From: Mesaphorura yosii
Taxonomy: Eukaryota > Arthropoda > Collembola > Poduromorpha > Tullbergiidae
Direction of reading: 5' to 3'
Assembly (NCBI GenBank): GCA_009869945.1
Contig: WIXG01000022.1
Location: forward strand, 358,529 to 422,528
DNA length: 64,000 nt
This document shows positions 11,102 to 22,200 of the stretch, one piece after another; positions within the stretch are counted from its first letter, which is position 1, and every line of letters begins with the position of its first letter. The notes under the pieces were generated by a model. That model made no database searches. It saw only the letters and a program-made list of their open reading frames with translations, and was not told the origin of the DNA. A program made the position numbers and the translations under genes.

Positions 11102-11530
11102 CTATGCAGTAATGCAGTTCTCTTGTTCTAGCCAAATCTGTAAATAGTGCTTAGCGGTGGCACGATGACACCCACGGAAAATGAGGGCTTCCTTTAGTTT
11201 GGCTGAAATATATAATTAAACATACAAGGCTCAACGCCGTCACTTTTCCGTGAATGCATCTGCTATCAGCTTCACGCTTTTGTCGAATTCACTTACCTCA
11301 GCTTTCAGAAACGAATATCTAGGTGCTTTCACAGATAAACAGCCCGACAATGATAAATGCGGCCATTTAACTGTAAAATTAACTGAGCATTTATATGAAA
11401 GCACGTTATAAACCGAGCGCCGCTTTCCTTTTTTCAAATTTGGCAAACCAAGCACGTGCTTGTAACAGGTTGAACAGTGTAAGGTCAATGTAATGTTGTG
11501 AGTCTTACTTCTGAGTCGTAGTCTTGGCAC
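11102..11530 (-). CDS. uncertain minus-strand gene with a CxxC motif
   Basis: A minus-strand frame from 11530 to 11240 encodes a basic peptide with a CxxC pair (HCSTCYKHV) followed by KKGKRR. Inside it lies a strong donor (GCTGAG then GTAAGT, about 11299). An acceptor-like TATATTTCAG ends at about 11205, and a further open stretch of about 30 codons (beginning EALIFRGCHRATAKHYLQ) ends in TAG at 11102. Joining the two in phase needs an acceptor slightly inside the second exon. The upstream part is unresolved, and the first ATG is poorly supported. It might be a small zinc-ribbon protein; no family is assigned. Confidence 0.3.
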
Positions 11531-12732
11531 GAGGTTGGTTTCTTAAAACTGATTTTAAAGAAGTAGTTACGTTTTCGCGCATAAGGTTAATTCCAGTTGC
11601 GCTGGCAAATCGGTATCACTACTTCTACTGTTACAGTTACAAGCAAAGCTAGCGGCGGGCTAAAGCCCGCCGAGTATGATCTCGAGCAGGGGCCCGCGTT
11701 GACAATCGCGTCGAAGCCTGATTGAAGTTGGAATGGGATTCTAGAGTGATGGGCTATATGGAATTTGTTGGGAAACCCATCGCCATCGCGTGATTTACTA
11801 AATAAGCCTTCGGTGTACTTACTAAGGCGCACGTTGGCACGATTTCACAAATAAATCCAACATAGCCATCATTGAGGGGAAATACTACTGTGTACTATTA
11901 TGGAATGATTAAATGACGCCATGCAAATGGAGTGTGCAGCTGTGTGTTCCATTACGTCGCGATCCTCGCTTTAAAAAAGAGGTTGCCGCACCATCGACCC
12001 TTCACACCATTTTGTGTTTCTTTATGTTTTTCAAGTATACAAACACTCATGTCCAGGCTCAAGCTTCATGTCTATCTTTACAATTATGGTGCTTGAGCGT
12101 CGTCCGTAGTGCAGCGTGCACCACTTGGAAACTGTTAACTGCTTCAGATTAAATGCATGTAATGTACAGTGCATTCAAGATCGCTCGCATCGTTCCGTGG
12201 TTTTAAAGAAGAGATAGTCTATTGATTATTATTCAATTCTATTTAGCCCAAAGCAGACGCTGCAGCGTTGTACTCTGCATCAGCGCTGATGCGCTTTCAT
12301 CTTGAGTACAATTCTCGAATGACCATTTGAGTTATCTCAGTCACTAAATCGGTGAAACTGAATTTGTAATGTCGCATTTGGCAAACACTTGTTCAATTCT
12401 ACATCCATTGTTCGATGGTTTCGAGATTTCTACCGTTCCAGGGCAACGGAGCGGACACTTACTTGCTGATGATCATCAAACATCTGTCACTGAATTGAAA
12501 ATATGAATTTTTTGACAATGAATTGGGTGAAATGAAACGGTAGTCTCTTCCATTGGATAAACCGTTGCTACATTTAACAATGCATGGCCGAATCGCTTTT
12601 TCTTTCGCACACTTGCATCATTGCATCTTGAATTTGGCCTCGATTACCTGAACTGATAAATGGCTGGTGAAAACTTTCGCTGGCGTAATGTGTCTGGGAG
12701 TTCGTGTCCAGCAAGTACGTCGAAACCCAGCC
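11531..12732. other. intergenic, nothing convincing
   Basis: No gene supported. A GTAAGT donor-like site lies on the minus strand near 11822, and a perfect 16-bp palindrome with core CAGCGCTG lies at 12277-12292. The short frames here show no recognisable domain. Confidence 0.5.
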
Positions 12733-13867
12733 ATGGAGCTTCCAAGAATTGTTCTCCATAGTCTCTTTTCTTTCACGTTAATTATACTAATTCTTCCATC
12801 AATGGTAAGTAGTACATCGGGTTAATTCACTGATAAATCATTATTTCATTATGGCTTCCATATTCCATTCCATTGCAGAGATGTGACGGCAATCTCAAGA
12901 GCTCTTCGTCCAGCCTACATGACATTTGGCAACGAATCGAGAATGACATCATCAGAGCAGGTGGAATTGACGCGGAAGTGCTCAACACGTCTCTCTCACA
13001 GAAGCGTCATTTCCTCGACCCCGAAGGCAGTTCGGGGGACTACAACGTGCGCCTGCTGGACTACTTTCGTCGAAGGAACCGTGATGGCGAATGCAACCCA
13101 GAAACGAATATTTATCCGTGCGGAGCACTAGACTTCCTTGGCTGCACTGGAAATAAGAAGTTCTATGCGGAATCTGTCATTCGGGTAATCACGCCATCGC
13201 GAATGTGTGTATGTGACGCTAATCAGCACTTGTATTTACTAATGGCTTATAGCTGAACTGGTTCGAAGCCTGGGAGTTCTGTCGTAACAATGGCATGCAT
13301 CTCGCAAGTGTTGAGTCCACGTACGAGCAAGTGTTTCTGGAACTGTTTCTCCCAAAGCCAGAATCTGGATCCACTGAAGGTTACTGGCTCTCGGGCACTG
13401 ACTTTGGCCGTGAAGGATTATTCTACTGGATGAACTCTGGCAAATCATTTACGTACACAAACTGGAATCCATCCGAACCAAACAATTACAATGGACGTGA
13501 GCATTGTGTACAAATGATTGCGAACAGGAAATCAACGGATGCGTTGAGGTGGTATGATGCTCAATGCAATAAAGTTGGTTACGTCGTGTGTCAAGAACCC
13601 TACGATCGGAGGCCTGCGTCAACTAATGCTTTCGATTGGGTTCAAGAGAGGGACAATAGTAACAGAAACAAGATTATCGAACAACTCCAAGGTAAAACTA
13701 ACTTAAAACCGTTCCCAGCTGCAGAAATTAATGATGCGCCGATGCCGATCGTTGAACCAGCCACCAGCTTAACAAAGGAAACGGCAGAAGGCCATGAAAG
13801 ACCTAAAAATAAAATTAAATCAGGTTACTCGCCCATTTTGTCAGCATTGGCCGAAGCCGCTGAGTAA
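12733..13867 (+). CDS. secreted C-type lectin, EPN (mannose-type) motif
   Basis: Three exons (12733-12804, 12879-13184, 13253-13867) join in phase 0 with introns of 74 and 68 bp, giving 330 aa. Exon 1 is a signal peptide (MELPRIVLHSLFSF, then LIILILPSM). The carbohydrate-recognition domain runs from about residue 102 to 239, with NWFEAWEFC, YWLSGTDF, the calcium-binding E201-P-N203 motif (SEPNNYNG) and RWYDAQC. Cysteines are spaced as in long-form domains with an extra N-terminal disulfide. EPN generally goes with mannose-type sugar binding. A hydrophilic tail of about 85 aa follows. Arthropod C-type lectins often act in innate recognition; that role is inference here. An AATAAA overlaps the stop codon, and another lies near 13958. 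Confidence 0.92.
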
Positions 13868-14287
13868 TAAAAACTTTAGTGCCGAGTAAAGTAATCAACA
13901 CACTACTTAAACTTTATGAAAACTTTCCACGACTCACTTCAAGGACAGAACAGTGCAAAATAAAACGCGCATGATTCACAAATCGTGGTCTGCAACTTGA
14001 GACATAAAAGTTATAGATGCCAGCTGGACACAAAATGTTCATTTTCAATCCACAACAAAGTGGTTCGAATTTCGTCTGTGGGTACAACTCGTCACATAAA
14101 TGCAGTGTTTTGAATTTTAGGCGACCGCATGTAAATTCGAGGTTGAAGGTTAAATTTGACAGCACTTGCACTTTTCATTGCCATTGCCAATAGGAGGCTC
14201 GCCAAAGCTTGAAATCTGTTGTTCCTTATTCCTGTTTCTGGAACCGAATGCCGGCTACCTGCCGGTTGAGGTCAATCTAAGTGGAGG

Positions 14288-14605
14288 ATGGCGATCATCG
14301 AATCCCACGTCGAACGACACGTGTGCACGATTTTACTGGGTCACTTGTATTCGTTCCTGTACTTGGCATTCGAAGTGGCTGTCCTGTCGTGCAACATTGT
14401 TGTGGTCTGCTGCTACTTTGTCGGAACCATTTTGCAGGTGATTGTGAACTTGGGAAAGTTTATCCTGGCATTCTGTCTAAACTCTTATGCCCACCGTCGA
14501 CGGAAAGTGCAGCGCCATGATCGAAGCAGAAGACATCGAAGTAGATCGAAATCAAACGGACAAATTAAATACGAGATGGTGCCGGTGTACTACGAAGTTG
14601 TCTAG
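14288..14605 (+). CDS. hypothetical small membrane protein (105 aa)
   Basis: A 105-codon frame starts at ATG 14288. It has a hydrophobic region of about 55 residues (roughly 15-68), enough for two membrane passes, e.g. around VAVLSCNIVVVCCYFVG. A very basic stretch follows (RRRKVQRHDRSRRHRSRSK), and the protein ends KYEMVPVYYEVV. The regular layout of hydrophobic hairpin, basic tail and tyrosine-rich end suggests a real gene. No family is recognised, and other exons are possible. Confidence 0.5.
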   Translation: MAIIESHVERHVCTILLGHLYSFLYLAFEVAVLSCNIVVVCCYFVGTILQVIVNLGKFILAFCLNSYAHRRRKVQRHDRSRRHRSRSKSNGQIKYEMVPVYYEVV

Positions 14606-14968
14606 GCCAAAACGTTGAGGCAAGCATTGTGCAAATATAAAATTCGATTTCATAGACGTTTTATTAAAATTTTATCGACATTCGAGGGTTAATAATCGAA
14701 GCCTTTTTAAACCATTGCGGCTTAATTCATTGCCGCCTGCTGCAATTAACCAATTGCCGTAAGTAAGTTATGGTTCTCTTTTAATTGATTATCCTTTCGA
14801 GTTTTCCACCAGTGATAATGTGCTTTGGCTTTGATAATGCAGAGTGGAGCAGTGACATCGGCACAGTTGTGGAATGGATTTTCCCTGCGGAACATTTAAG
14901 TATTTTATGTTACAACCGACAGATGCAATATTTAAATCGTGTATAACGAGTTATTAGTTTCTGGAATC

Positions 14969-15300
14969 TCACCATACAAACTGCTTATGCCTCAAGTGTC
15001 GTTGAGGCTGCCGTCTAGAAGTTTTAAAAAGCGACTGTAAACAGAAACAAGACAGACCGTAGAATGAATCAGCTTCGGTTAGTCGGGAATCTTGTGATTT
15101 ACCTCTAATCTGACAGAATTGGCTTTTTTCGTGGCAGTTGACGAACTGGCGAACTGAGGCAACGTGGTCCCTACTCCTTGTCTCGTTATTCCTGAAGGCG
15201 CAAGCGCAATGCATTTCACAATTACGACCAGAACGAGAATAATCAGGCTAATAAGAACTGGACTTGGGAACTTTTGTATTGTTTTCTTGTACAAATTCAT
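14969..15300 (-). CDS. hypothetical small signal-anchor protein (87 aa, two exons)
   Basis: Exon 1 (15300-15103) begins MNLYKKTIQK and has a strong hydrophobic segment (residues 15-33, LVLVVIVK). It ends at a clear donor (TTAGAG then GTAAAT). A 68-bp intron ends TTTCTGTTTACAG, and exon 2 (15034-14969) continues in phase 0 to a basic C-terminus (RRQPQRHLRHKQFVW) and TGA. The product has one N-terminal membrane segment with either topology possible. The clean splice signals and matching phase support a real gene, although I do not recognise the family. Confidence 0.55.
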
Positions 15301-15357
15301 ACTACTGATGTTTATGGCTCCTTAATAAAATAAAACTGACCGCGTCCCTACGAAATG

Positions 15358-15380
15358 GATAGTCTCGTGACGAGACTATC
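15358..15380. repeat. 23-nt perfect inverted repeat
   Basis: Two 11-bp arms (GATAGTCTCGT and its exact complement) are separated by a single base. It lies between the small membrane-protein gene and the putative extracellular gene. It could be a protein-binding site or cruciform; no function is shown. Confidence 0.75.
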
Positions 15381-15459
15381 GTCGATATCTTGTCATTTGG
15401 AATTGTGTTAACGACTTTCAGAGCGTCAGCACATTCCCCGTTGCAAATTCAACAGTAGG

Positions 15460-16285
15460 AAATGTTTACGGAACGAAATTAATTGCATGATTGGAGTTCT
15501 CGGGAAATTCTCATGACGTATTCTGCAAGAATGCTGAAGAACGCACATGTAGCAACAATGTGCATCTGAATGGAATTCGTCTGAATGTGTTAAATTTGTA
15601 GTAGACAGTTTGTTGCCAATTTGACCTCGTTAGCCACTCCACAGCTGCATTCAAATTCATCCAAACCTTCAAGTATTTTAATCTCGACCTACGTGAACTG
15701 TACGAGAATGACAAAGGACAAAAGCCAAGTAAGACTTGCTAAAAATTCTTAGAATGTTTGATCATTCATTCAAACTTATCGTTTTGCTGACACTTGAATG
15801 ATTACGTGTTGAACCCGTACATCATCATCGCATCACCTGAAATCAAAATATTGTTATGCAGATATTACACCAGTCACAGTGCAAAGACAGCCTTGTCCAT
15901 CTTATTTCATGCTGACGCTGAAGGTTGATGGAGAAGACTCACGCGGTAACTCGGTGGTTCCTGTGTGCATGAGCAGCAGAGAGGCTGCCATTGCAGCGCT
16001 GCGCTGCACTTCATGCCTGAATTTTGTATCCTTTCCGAGTGCACATACGATTTTGATTTTCAACTATTTATTATTCTGCTCGCAGTCTCAGAGCTGTCAA
16101 AAGTTGGATGTCAATTTGAGTGGGTGAATGTTGACGGCATGTCAAATGTAACGAAACAGATTGGTCAAGATATGAAGACCACCCGATTCAAACTTGATCC
16201 TCTGTCCGTATGTGAGCTCATGAGCCGAGCGTACGTCCGTGTCCATCATGGTTACGTGTCAGTCTCGTCAGTTGTTGCTTTTTAA
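15460..16285 (+). CDS. putative extracellular protein, multi-exon, 5' end unresolved
   Basis: Several open segments bounded by splice-like sites join in phase: about 15494-15586, 15645-15728 (CCACAG acceptor, GTAAGA donor), 15891-15945 (GACAG acceptor, GGTAAC donor) and 16086-16285 (CTGCTCGCAG acceptor, TAA stop). The joined peptide of about 145 aa has at least six cysteines (e.g. CKNAEERTC, YVNCTR, PCPSYFMLTLKV, GCQFEWVNV, SVCELM) and N-glycosylation-type sites (NSS, NCT). This suggests a disulfide-bonded extracellular domain. An acceptor at 15862 instead of 15891 would change the preceding frame, and a further 3' exon after 16230 is possible. The start and any signal peptide were not found. 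No family is recognised. Confidence 0.35.
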
Positions 16286-19200
16286 CATTACATCATTGGA
16301 ATTTCGTATTATTACAGAACCAAACCAAGAATTTGTTCCTTCCCAACCTGCCATTTGCCTTCTTAAATTGAACGACCAGTCCTTGTCCTTTCCGCGCAAT
16401 GTTATAAGGTTAAATAGTTGATCTGAATGTAATGTGTCTTCCCTTCTTCGTTATCACAAACCAACAAATCAAAATCTCAACCACTCAAAGCAGGCGAGTG
16501 AGCGAGCAGCACTTCATGCCTTGACGAAGGCGTATAATGAGTTAACAAGGTACATTCATCATAATCTCGCATCGGAAAACAGCAGAATATGTATTGCATT
16601 AGGAGACTTGTTGAAGACTTGTTTTTCTCTTTTCGTCGTGCTCCTTGCTTTTTAAGTTTTGCTTATTTTGACAAATAAAGTCTGGACTGAGATTAAATGC
16701 CTGCCAGGTCTTCAAAAATATCAACTAGCTTGGCAGGCTTGATCTCGGATCCCATTCCCGATTCGTTCTTGCTTGCTGCAAAATTTTATAAACTCTCTTC
16801 TGCCACATTTCTAGATTTCTTTTGGTTTGACCAAGTCGAATAAATCGAATTCCATTTGTACATTTCCTATTCACGGCTCAAGTGTAGTCACAAATGTAAA
16901 GTTCTGGTTTGGTCGTGATGTGACAGTTTCGAGTTTCGTGCGAACTTCTCGTCGTTTCGAACAGACTAAAATTGTAATATTTGTTGGTTTGTCGAAATAC
17001 TGAGTTCCCCATCATGCAGCGTAATCACCAGCCCAAGAATTCGCGTACGAAATCCCTTGATATTAATCAAGTACGACTTTCGCAATTACGCGTAATTTTG
17101 CCACAAAAGAATTTAAATGAATACGTTTCCTCGTACACTGTGGAGGGCGAACAACAAAGTTGGTTGCTACAAAATTTCCTGAAATTTCAGCTTCTGTCAC
17201 AAGACGCGTATTTCTATTTCACAACAGAATGAAAAATGAATCGGACTGGCATTATCCTGCCTCGCTGCGCTGCACGGTTGCTGTTGCTACGATCCAGTTT
17301 CTCCTGTCCCGTGCATTACGTTTACGACTCCCTTGTTATGCGGTGTCTAACGTATGTGTCACACTCATAAGCACGATAATAATGAGATACAGTAACTAAT
17401 TGAGTACGTGTATCTGTCAGTCATTCTCATTATTTTTGTTCAATTTGAAAGATTTTTATAAATGACAGCCACAGCGCGTACAAAGTGACATAATTAATGA
17501 TCTACCTGCATTTCTCTTGCAGCTCGGTGCAGTGCAGTGACAGTCCCGCTGCCCGCGGTTTAGAATTGCGAGAGTCGAAATTGCTACTGAACTCCAAATT
17601 GCCAACTGGCTACCGAATTGAGTATGCTAATTAACTTGATTCTGAATCCAGCCAAGCCTGTAGCTTAGCTCAGGCTTGCGTAAAGTATCGAATTTACAAT
17701 GCCACCGCAGAACAACAAAATGAAGCGTGTAATGGAAATGAGATTCGGTGTCGGATTGCTACCACGCAAAGTCAACTTGTGTGCTGCCACGTGCTAAAGC
17801 AGAATGCGTATGAGTGCAATGGAGCCAGAAAAACAATTAACTTTTTATTGACCACAATATGCCTTTCTATTATTAGAATTTATATTTGTGAGGCATGTGC
17901 GGGGTTATAAATAATGGAAATGAAGCCATGTGGCTGGCACTGCCGGTGCTGATGCTGGTGATAATGGAAACTGCATGAAACTCGAGCAAGATAAATAATG
18001 GCGTGAGCTGCTAGTAAGGTGAAGTGTCAATGGGTTTTTACATTTCAAATTGCACGCAAGATCTACGTATTCAATTAATGCAGTTAAGTTATTAGACTCA
18101 AATTCCGAATATAAACCTCTTTGCTCCTTCGCCTTGCAAACTGGTCCAGATTGAGTAAAGTCTGGCCAAGTTCAACATTTTCACATGTACGCTTCAATTG
18201 AGTCGTCCTTGGATGATTGTGCCTAATTCAGAGTCCTACACGCTGTTCTGTAGCAGCAGCAGTGGACGAACCGCTGAAGATGTTAACCATTTCTGCTTAG
18301 CACTTATCTTCTAATAGATTGAGCATATTTTTGAACAGGAACAGATTTTAACGTGCAAAGTCAATGCATTATTTATATGTGATTTTATGAGGTCTTCATC
18401 TCCTTCGACTGTGCTGTGCTGGGCTTCGAAGCTTTGAAGCCTGAATTAGTCTGCGTTACTGGCCCATTTGTTCCACGACCATAGGAGGAAGATGCGAGTA
18501 AAGCTCGTGTTCATGTTTGACTATTTTATTTATTATTCTTATTCAGATTTATGAGCTGTAATAAAAAACTATCCTCTACGAACGACCGCGTACGCGAGCT
18601 ACGACAGCTAGCATGCATATGCATGACTTGACTGCTGATTGTATGATCAAATAGTTCAGTGTATTTACAATAATTAGGGAATACAGTACGCGTGAATGCA
18701 ACAGTGCTAGGTTAGATTCCAGGACGAGAAGGATTCAGTCCAAACGAAGACAGTGTCCGTAACCGGCTGCTACAGTAGGCTTGTGAGGACTTTACAATTA
18801 AAACGGAAAGGGAGTTTGACTTGAGTAAAGTCGTCGGTCATAAATACTCACAACAAAAGTGTCAAGGCTAAGAAAGTGCCTGCCATAAAACTCAAGCTGG
18901 GAAGATATTTCGAATTTGCTTTGACTTTGACTACTTGACTTTCGGGTAAGTTCTGTTTTATATATTTAATATTCGGAAGGCGCAGCCAACAATGCAATGG
19001 AATGTTGTACGTACACATGGCTAAGCTAAGATGGCTAACGGATATGAATGGATCTGCAGTCTCTCTTTAGGGTAAGGCTAATTTTTGGCTCCCAATGTTC
19101 CAATCCATATTCACTGGAAGCTGTTCGTTGTCTTGCATTACGTAACTGTAATAACAGTCCCTGGTAGATTTGTTTTGGGAAGTTTGTTCAGACAAAGAGG

Positions 19201-22200
19201 ACAATAAATCGCATTCGGGCTGGAAGACACTTTAGCGCAAGCCGCAAGCTTTTGCTCATTCGCTTAAAAGGGTCATTGAAGCATTTATGTTGTTTAGCAA
19301 TTTATACGACTTGAAATGCCGTGGCCCTTTTATGGTCTCGCTTGTGCTATTCATTCATTGCCTCTTGAATCTTCTTCCGACTTGGTATTTTCCAAGAACT
19401 GGGCAGTGTTTGTCGCAATCTGAGAGTATTACAGCATATAAAGTTTTCTTATGTTGTATTGTTGCTTGGTCATCTTGTCTTGCTTGTTGCTTCGCTTGTA
19501 AATTTTGGATCATGGACCAGTACACTGAACCGCCTTCGCTGCAGATTTCAGTCCGCGCTCAGAAATAGACTGGACAAGACTTTCGTCTTTGGCAACTTTT
19601 TAAAAAGTGGGTTGATATCTGAATATAGGCCGTAACGCCGTAACTACATACTTTTTACCATTTCTTCACTATTAAGGTAAGCGATCCGATTTCGATTTTG
19701 TACGCTTAAATCAATAACTTCAATCAATATTGCACAACTGTACAAAGCAATAGAGGCCAGTGCTTGGTCACGCTCGTACGTGGTCTGACCTGGTGCCATT
19801 AAAATTCATTTCGCTGCACGTACTACTGTCAGAATTCTGATACGTAATGATGACAGACAGATTTTTAATAGCATCATATGGTGTGGCTTGCTTGGCCTTC
19901 TGCTCCATGTCAGATTCGCTGTTATCTTATTTGTGACGATGATAGACTCGAGTTAGGAAGGCATCGCGCCCTTTGTTCGTCTTCAGCGAAGCATCTGTTG
20001 TCATTTTCTCATTAAATTTTGAATTCTATTACAAAGAGGAAGCATTATCATTGTTTCGTCCATGCAATGATGCATTTTTCGTACACATGCGCGTTGTATA
20101 TGCATGTGAGGAGTCCAAAAGGTGCACTACATTTATTGTATTTGTTTGGCTATAAAGTACACGGTGACCTTTTAACTTCCCGTCTCCCGTACCTGTACCT
20201 GCATAGTAGAGGAGCGATCTCAAATTCGGTAAAGTAAATTGAAACCTTGTACATGTATTATTGTTTGCAGTTGGCTCGGCCGATGATGTGTAACTTTTGC
20301 TGAATCATGAAAGGCAATAATAACAATTGATCGTATCATCATTGAGAGTTTCTGTTTGACATCCTAATTCACATCTATCTCTTGACTTTTGTGTGCTCCT
20401 ATACAATCAATCACCTAATCCAAATTCCCTGACTTGGTTAGTCCGATTCCATAAACTTGAACTCATTTAGGCGAAAATATTCGGTTGAAAAGTTTAAGAG
20501 CAAAGATGCAATAGAATGCGTTTCGGCGGTTCATGGACTATGTTCGTGTGGGAGAGATTAAATCCATGAATGATGCTGGGAAACTAAACAAGCAACAAGG
20601 AAGGAGAGAACCGGGATTGGTAAATAACTTGACGACTTGACATGTTTCAGTGATGGCGTGCCGTGGGGTTACTCATGATGGGTTGCGTTACGTGTTGGTC
20701 TTTCAGCCGGCAATACAAACTACAGAGGCCTTTATGCAATACGCTACATAACATTGCATTTTCCAAGTTTTCTTCCCTCATTGTGAAATTTGTCCATTCG
20801 CATCATGCTCCTGGTGCAAAATTCTTGGTAATTCAGCACGGCCCTGAAAATGAAGCGCAAATTGATTACTTTGCTTTAGCGCATTACTGGCACTGGAAAT
20901 AAATTCAAAATTGCTCAGTGCCCTTGCATTTTTGTGGCTCAGGCAGTAATTCCCAGGAGAGTGAACTTTTATAAGATGGAACAAGAACTTATTAGACATT
21001 GTCACCTGTAAATTTTTATTAAATATCTTTAATTCATTATGATGTCTAAGTTAAATTGTTAAATCAAGTCTGTCAAATAATCAAACCTGTCATTCCAGCA
21101 TTGTTTGTCGTTGGCTGACCTATTTTCCCGAATGCATTTTATGAAGATTTTTGTAATGTGTCATTACATATTTTCTCTAGACAGAATCTCATCTTCTCAA
21201 GCTAAAACCATTTTGCTCTACAGTTTGAAGAAATTGCCAATCATGAACTACAAATTGGGCGATATTCTAATCTCGTAGAAAATCGTAGGTTCTAATTTAG
21301 AAGCAAATTACTTGGATGGCAAAGCCTCTATTAGGCCAACACTCGGCCTATGCATACGGGAATGGCTTAGCTTGGTGTGGTAGGGTTTATTCAAGTGCTC
21401 AGTGGGAATATGGGAATGACTTTGGCCTACTTTTAAAAAGAGCCTGTTTGGTCTTAAGCAACGGTTGAACCGTGACATGAGAAGAGTTCGTTGTGCAAGA
21501 AACAGTTGCTGAACTGAACCCTGCGAAGGCACGGGCACTGGCAACTGGCATGGCAAGTCTGCAAGTGAGATCACGTCGCGAGATATCTTCATGGTAGTTA
21601 CCCGCGATGCGGTTCCTGAAGCGAAGGCAAGAGGCAAGTCATGATATCAAAAAGAGGATCAGGAATGGTATAAAATAGGGAATCGCCTTAATACAACGAA
21701 CGTAGGAACGAAACGGGTGCGATGCGATGCGCAGTGTACAGGCAGGCACAGACACAAAGTCGAATGTAGTATTGTAATCTGTACAAGTTTGTTTAGACTG
21801 TCAGTTGAGGAACCAAGTCGAGCCAAACGCACAAAGTCGTGGATATACGCAATAAAAATATAACTGTTTAGTTTCATTCCGATACACAATCAAACATTTA
21901 TACAGCACAGGGTTCATTGCGGAAGTCGGACGAATTCTGCCAAGCCAGCCAGAACGAGAGTCGTGAGAGCGATAACCCACTCATGTACCCTGTACCAGCT
22001 GGCAAAAGTTAAATGGGGCAAAATAATTCCAAAGGCTTAAAACTGCCAAGCCGTGTTCCAAGTTTCGATTTCTTCACTCTGCTTTGCCTGGCTCGTCTCC
22101 ACTCCGTTTCCCAGTTCCAAGTATTTGCATTTCTATCCGCCTCTTTCATTCTTGCTCGCTATTGTGCAACTTTCTATACCCGCTCCTCGCCTTGTTCATT

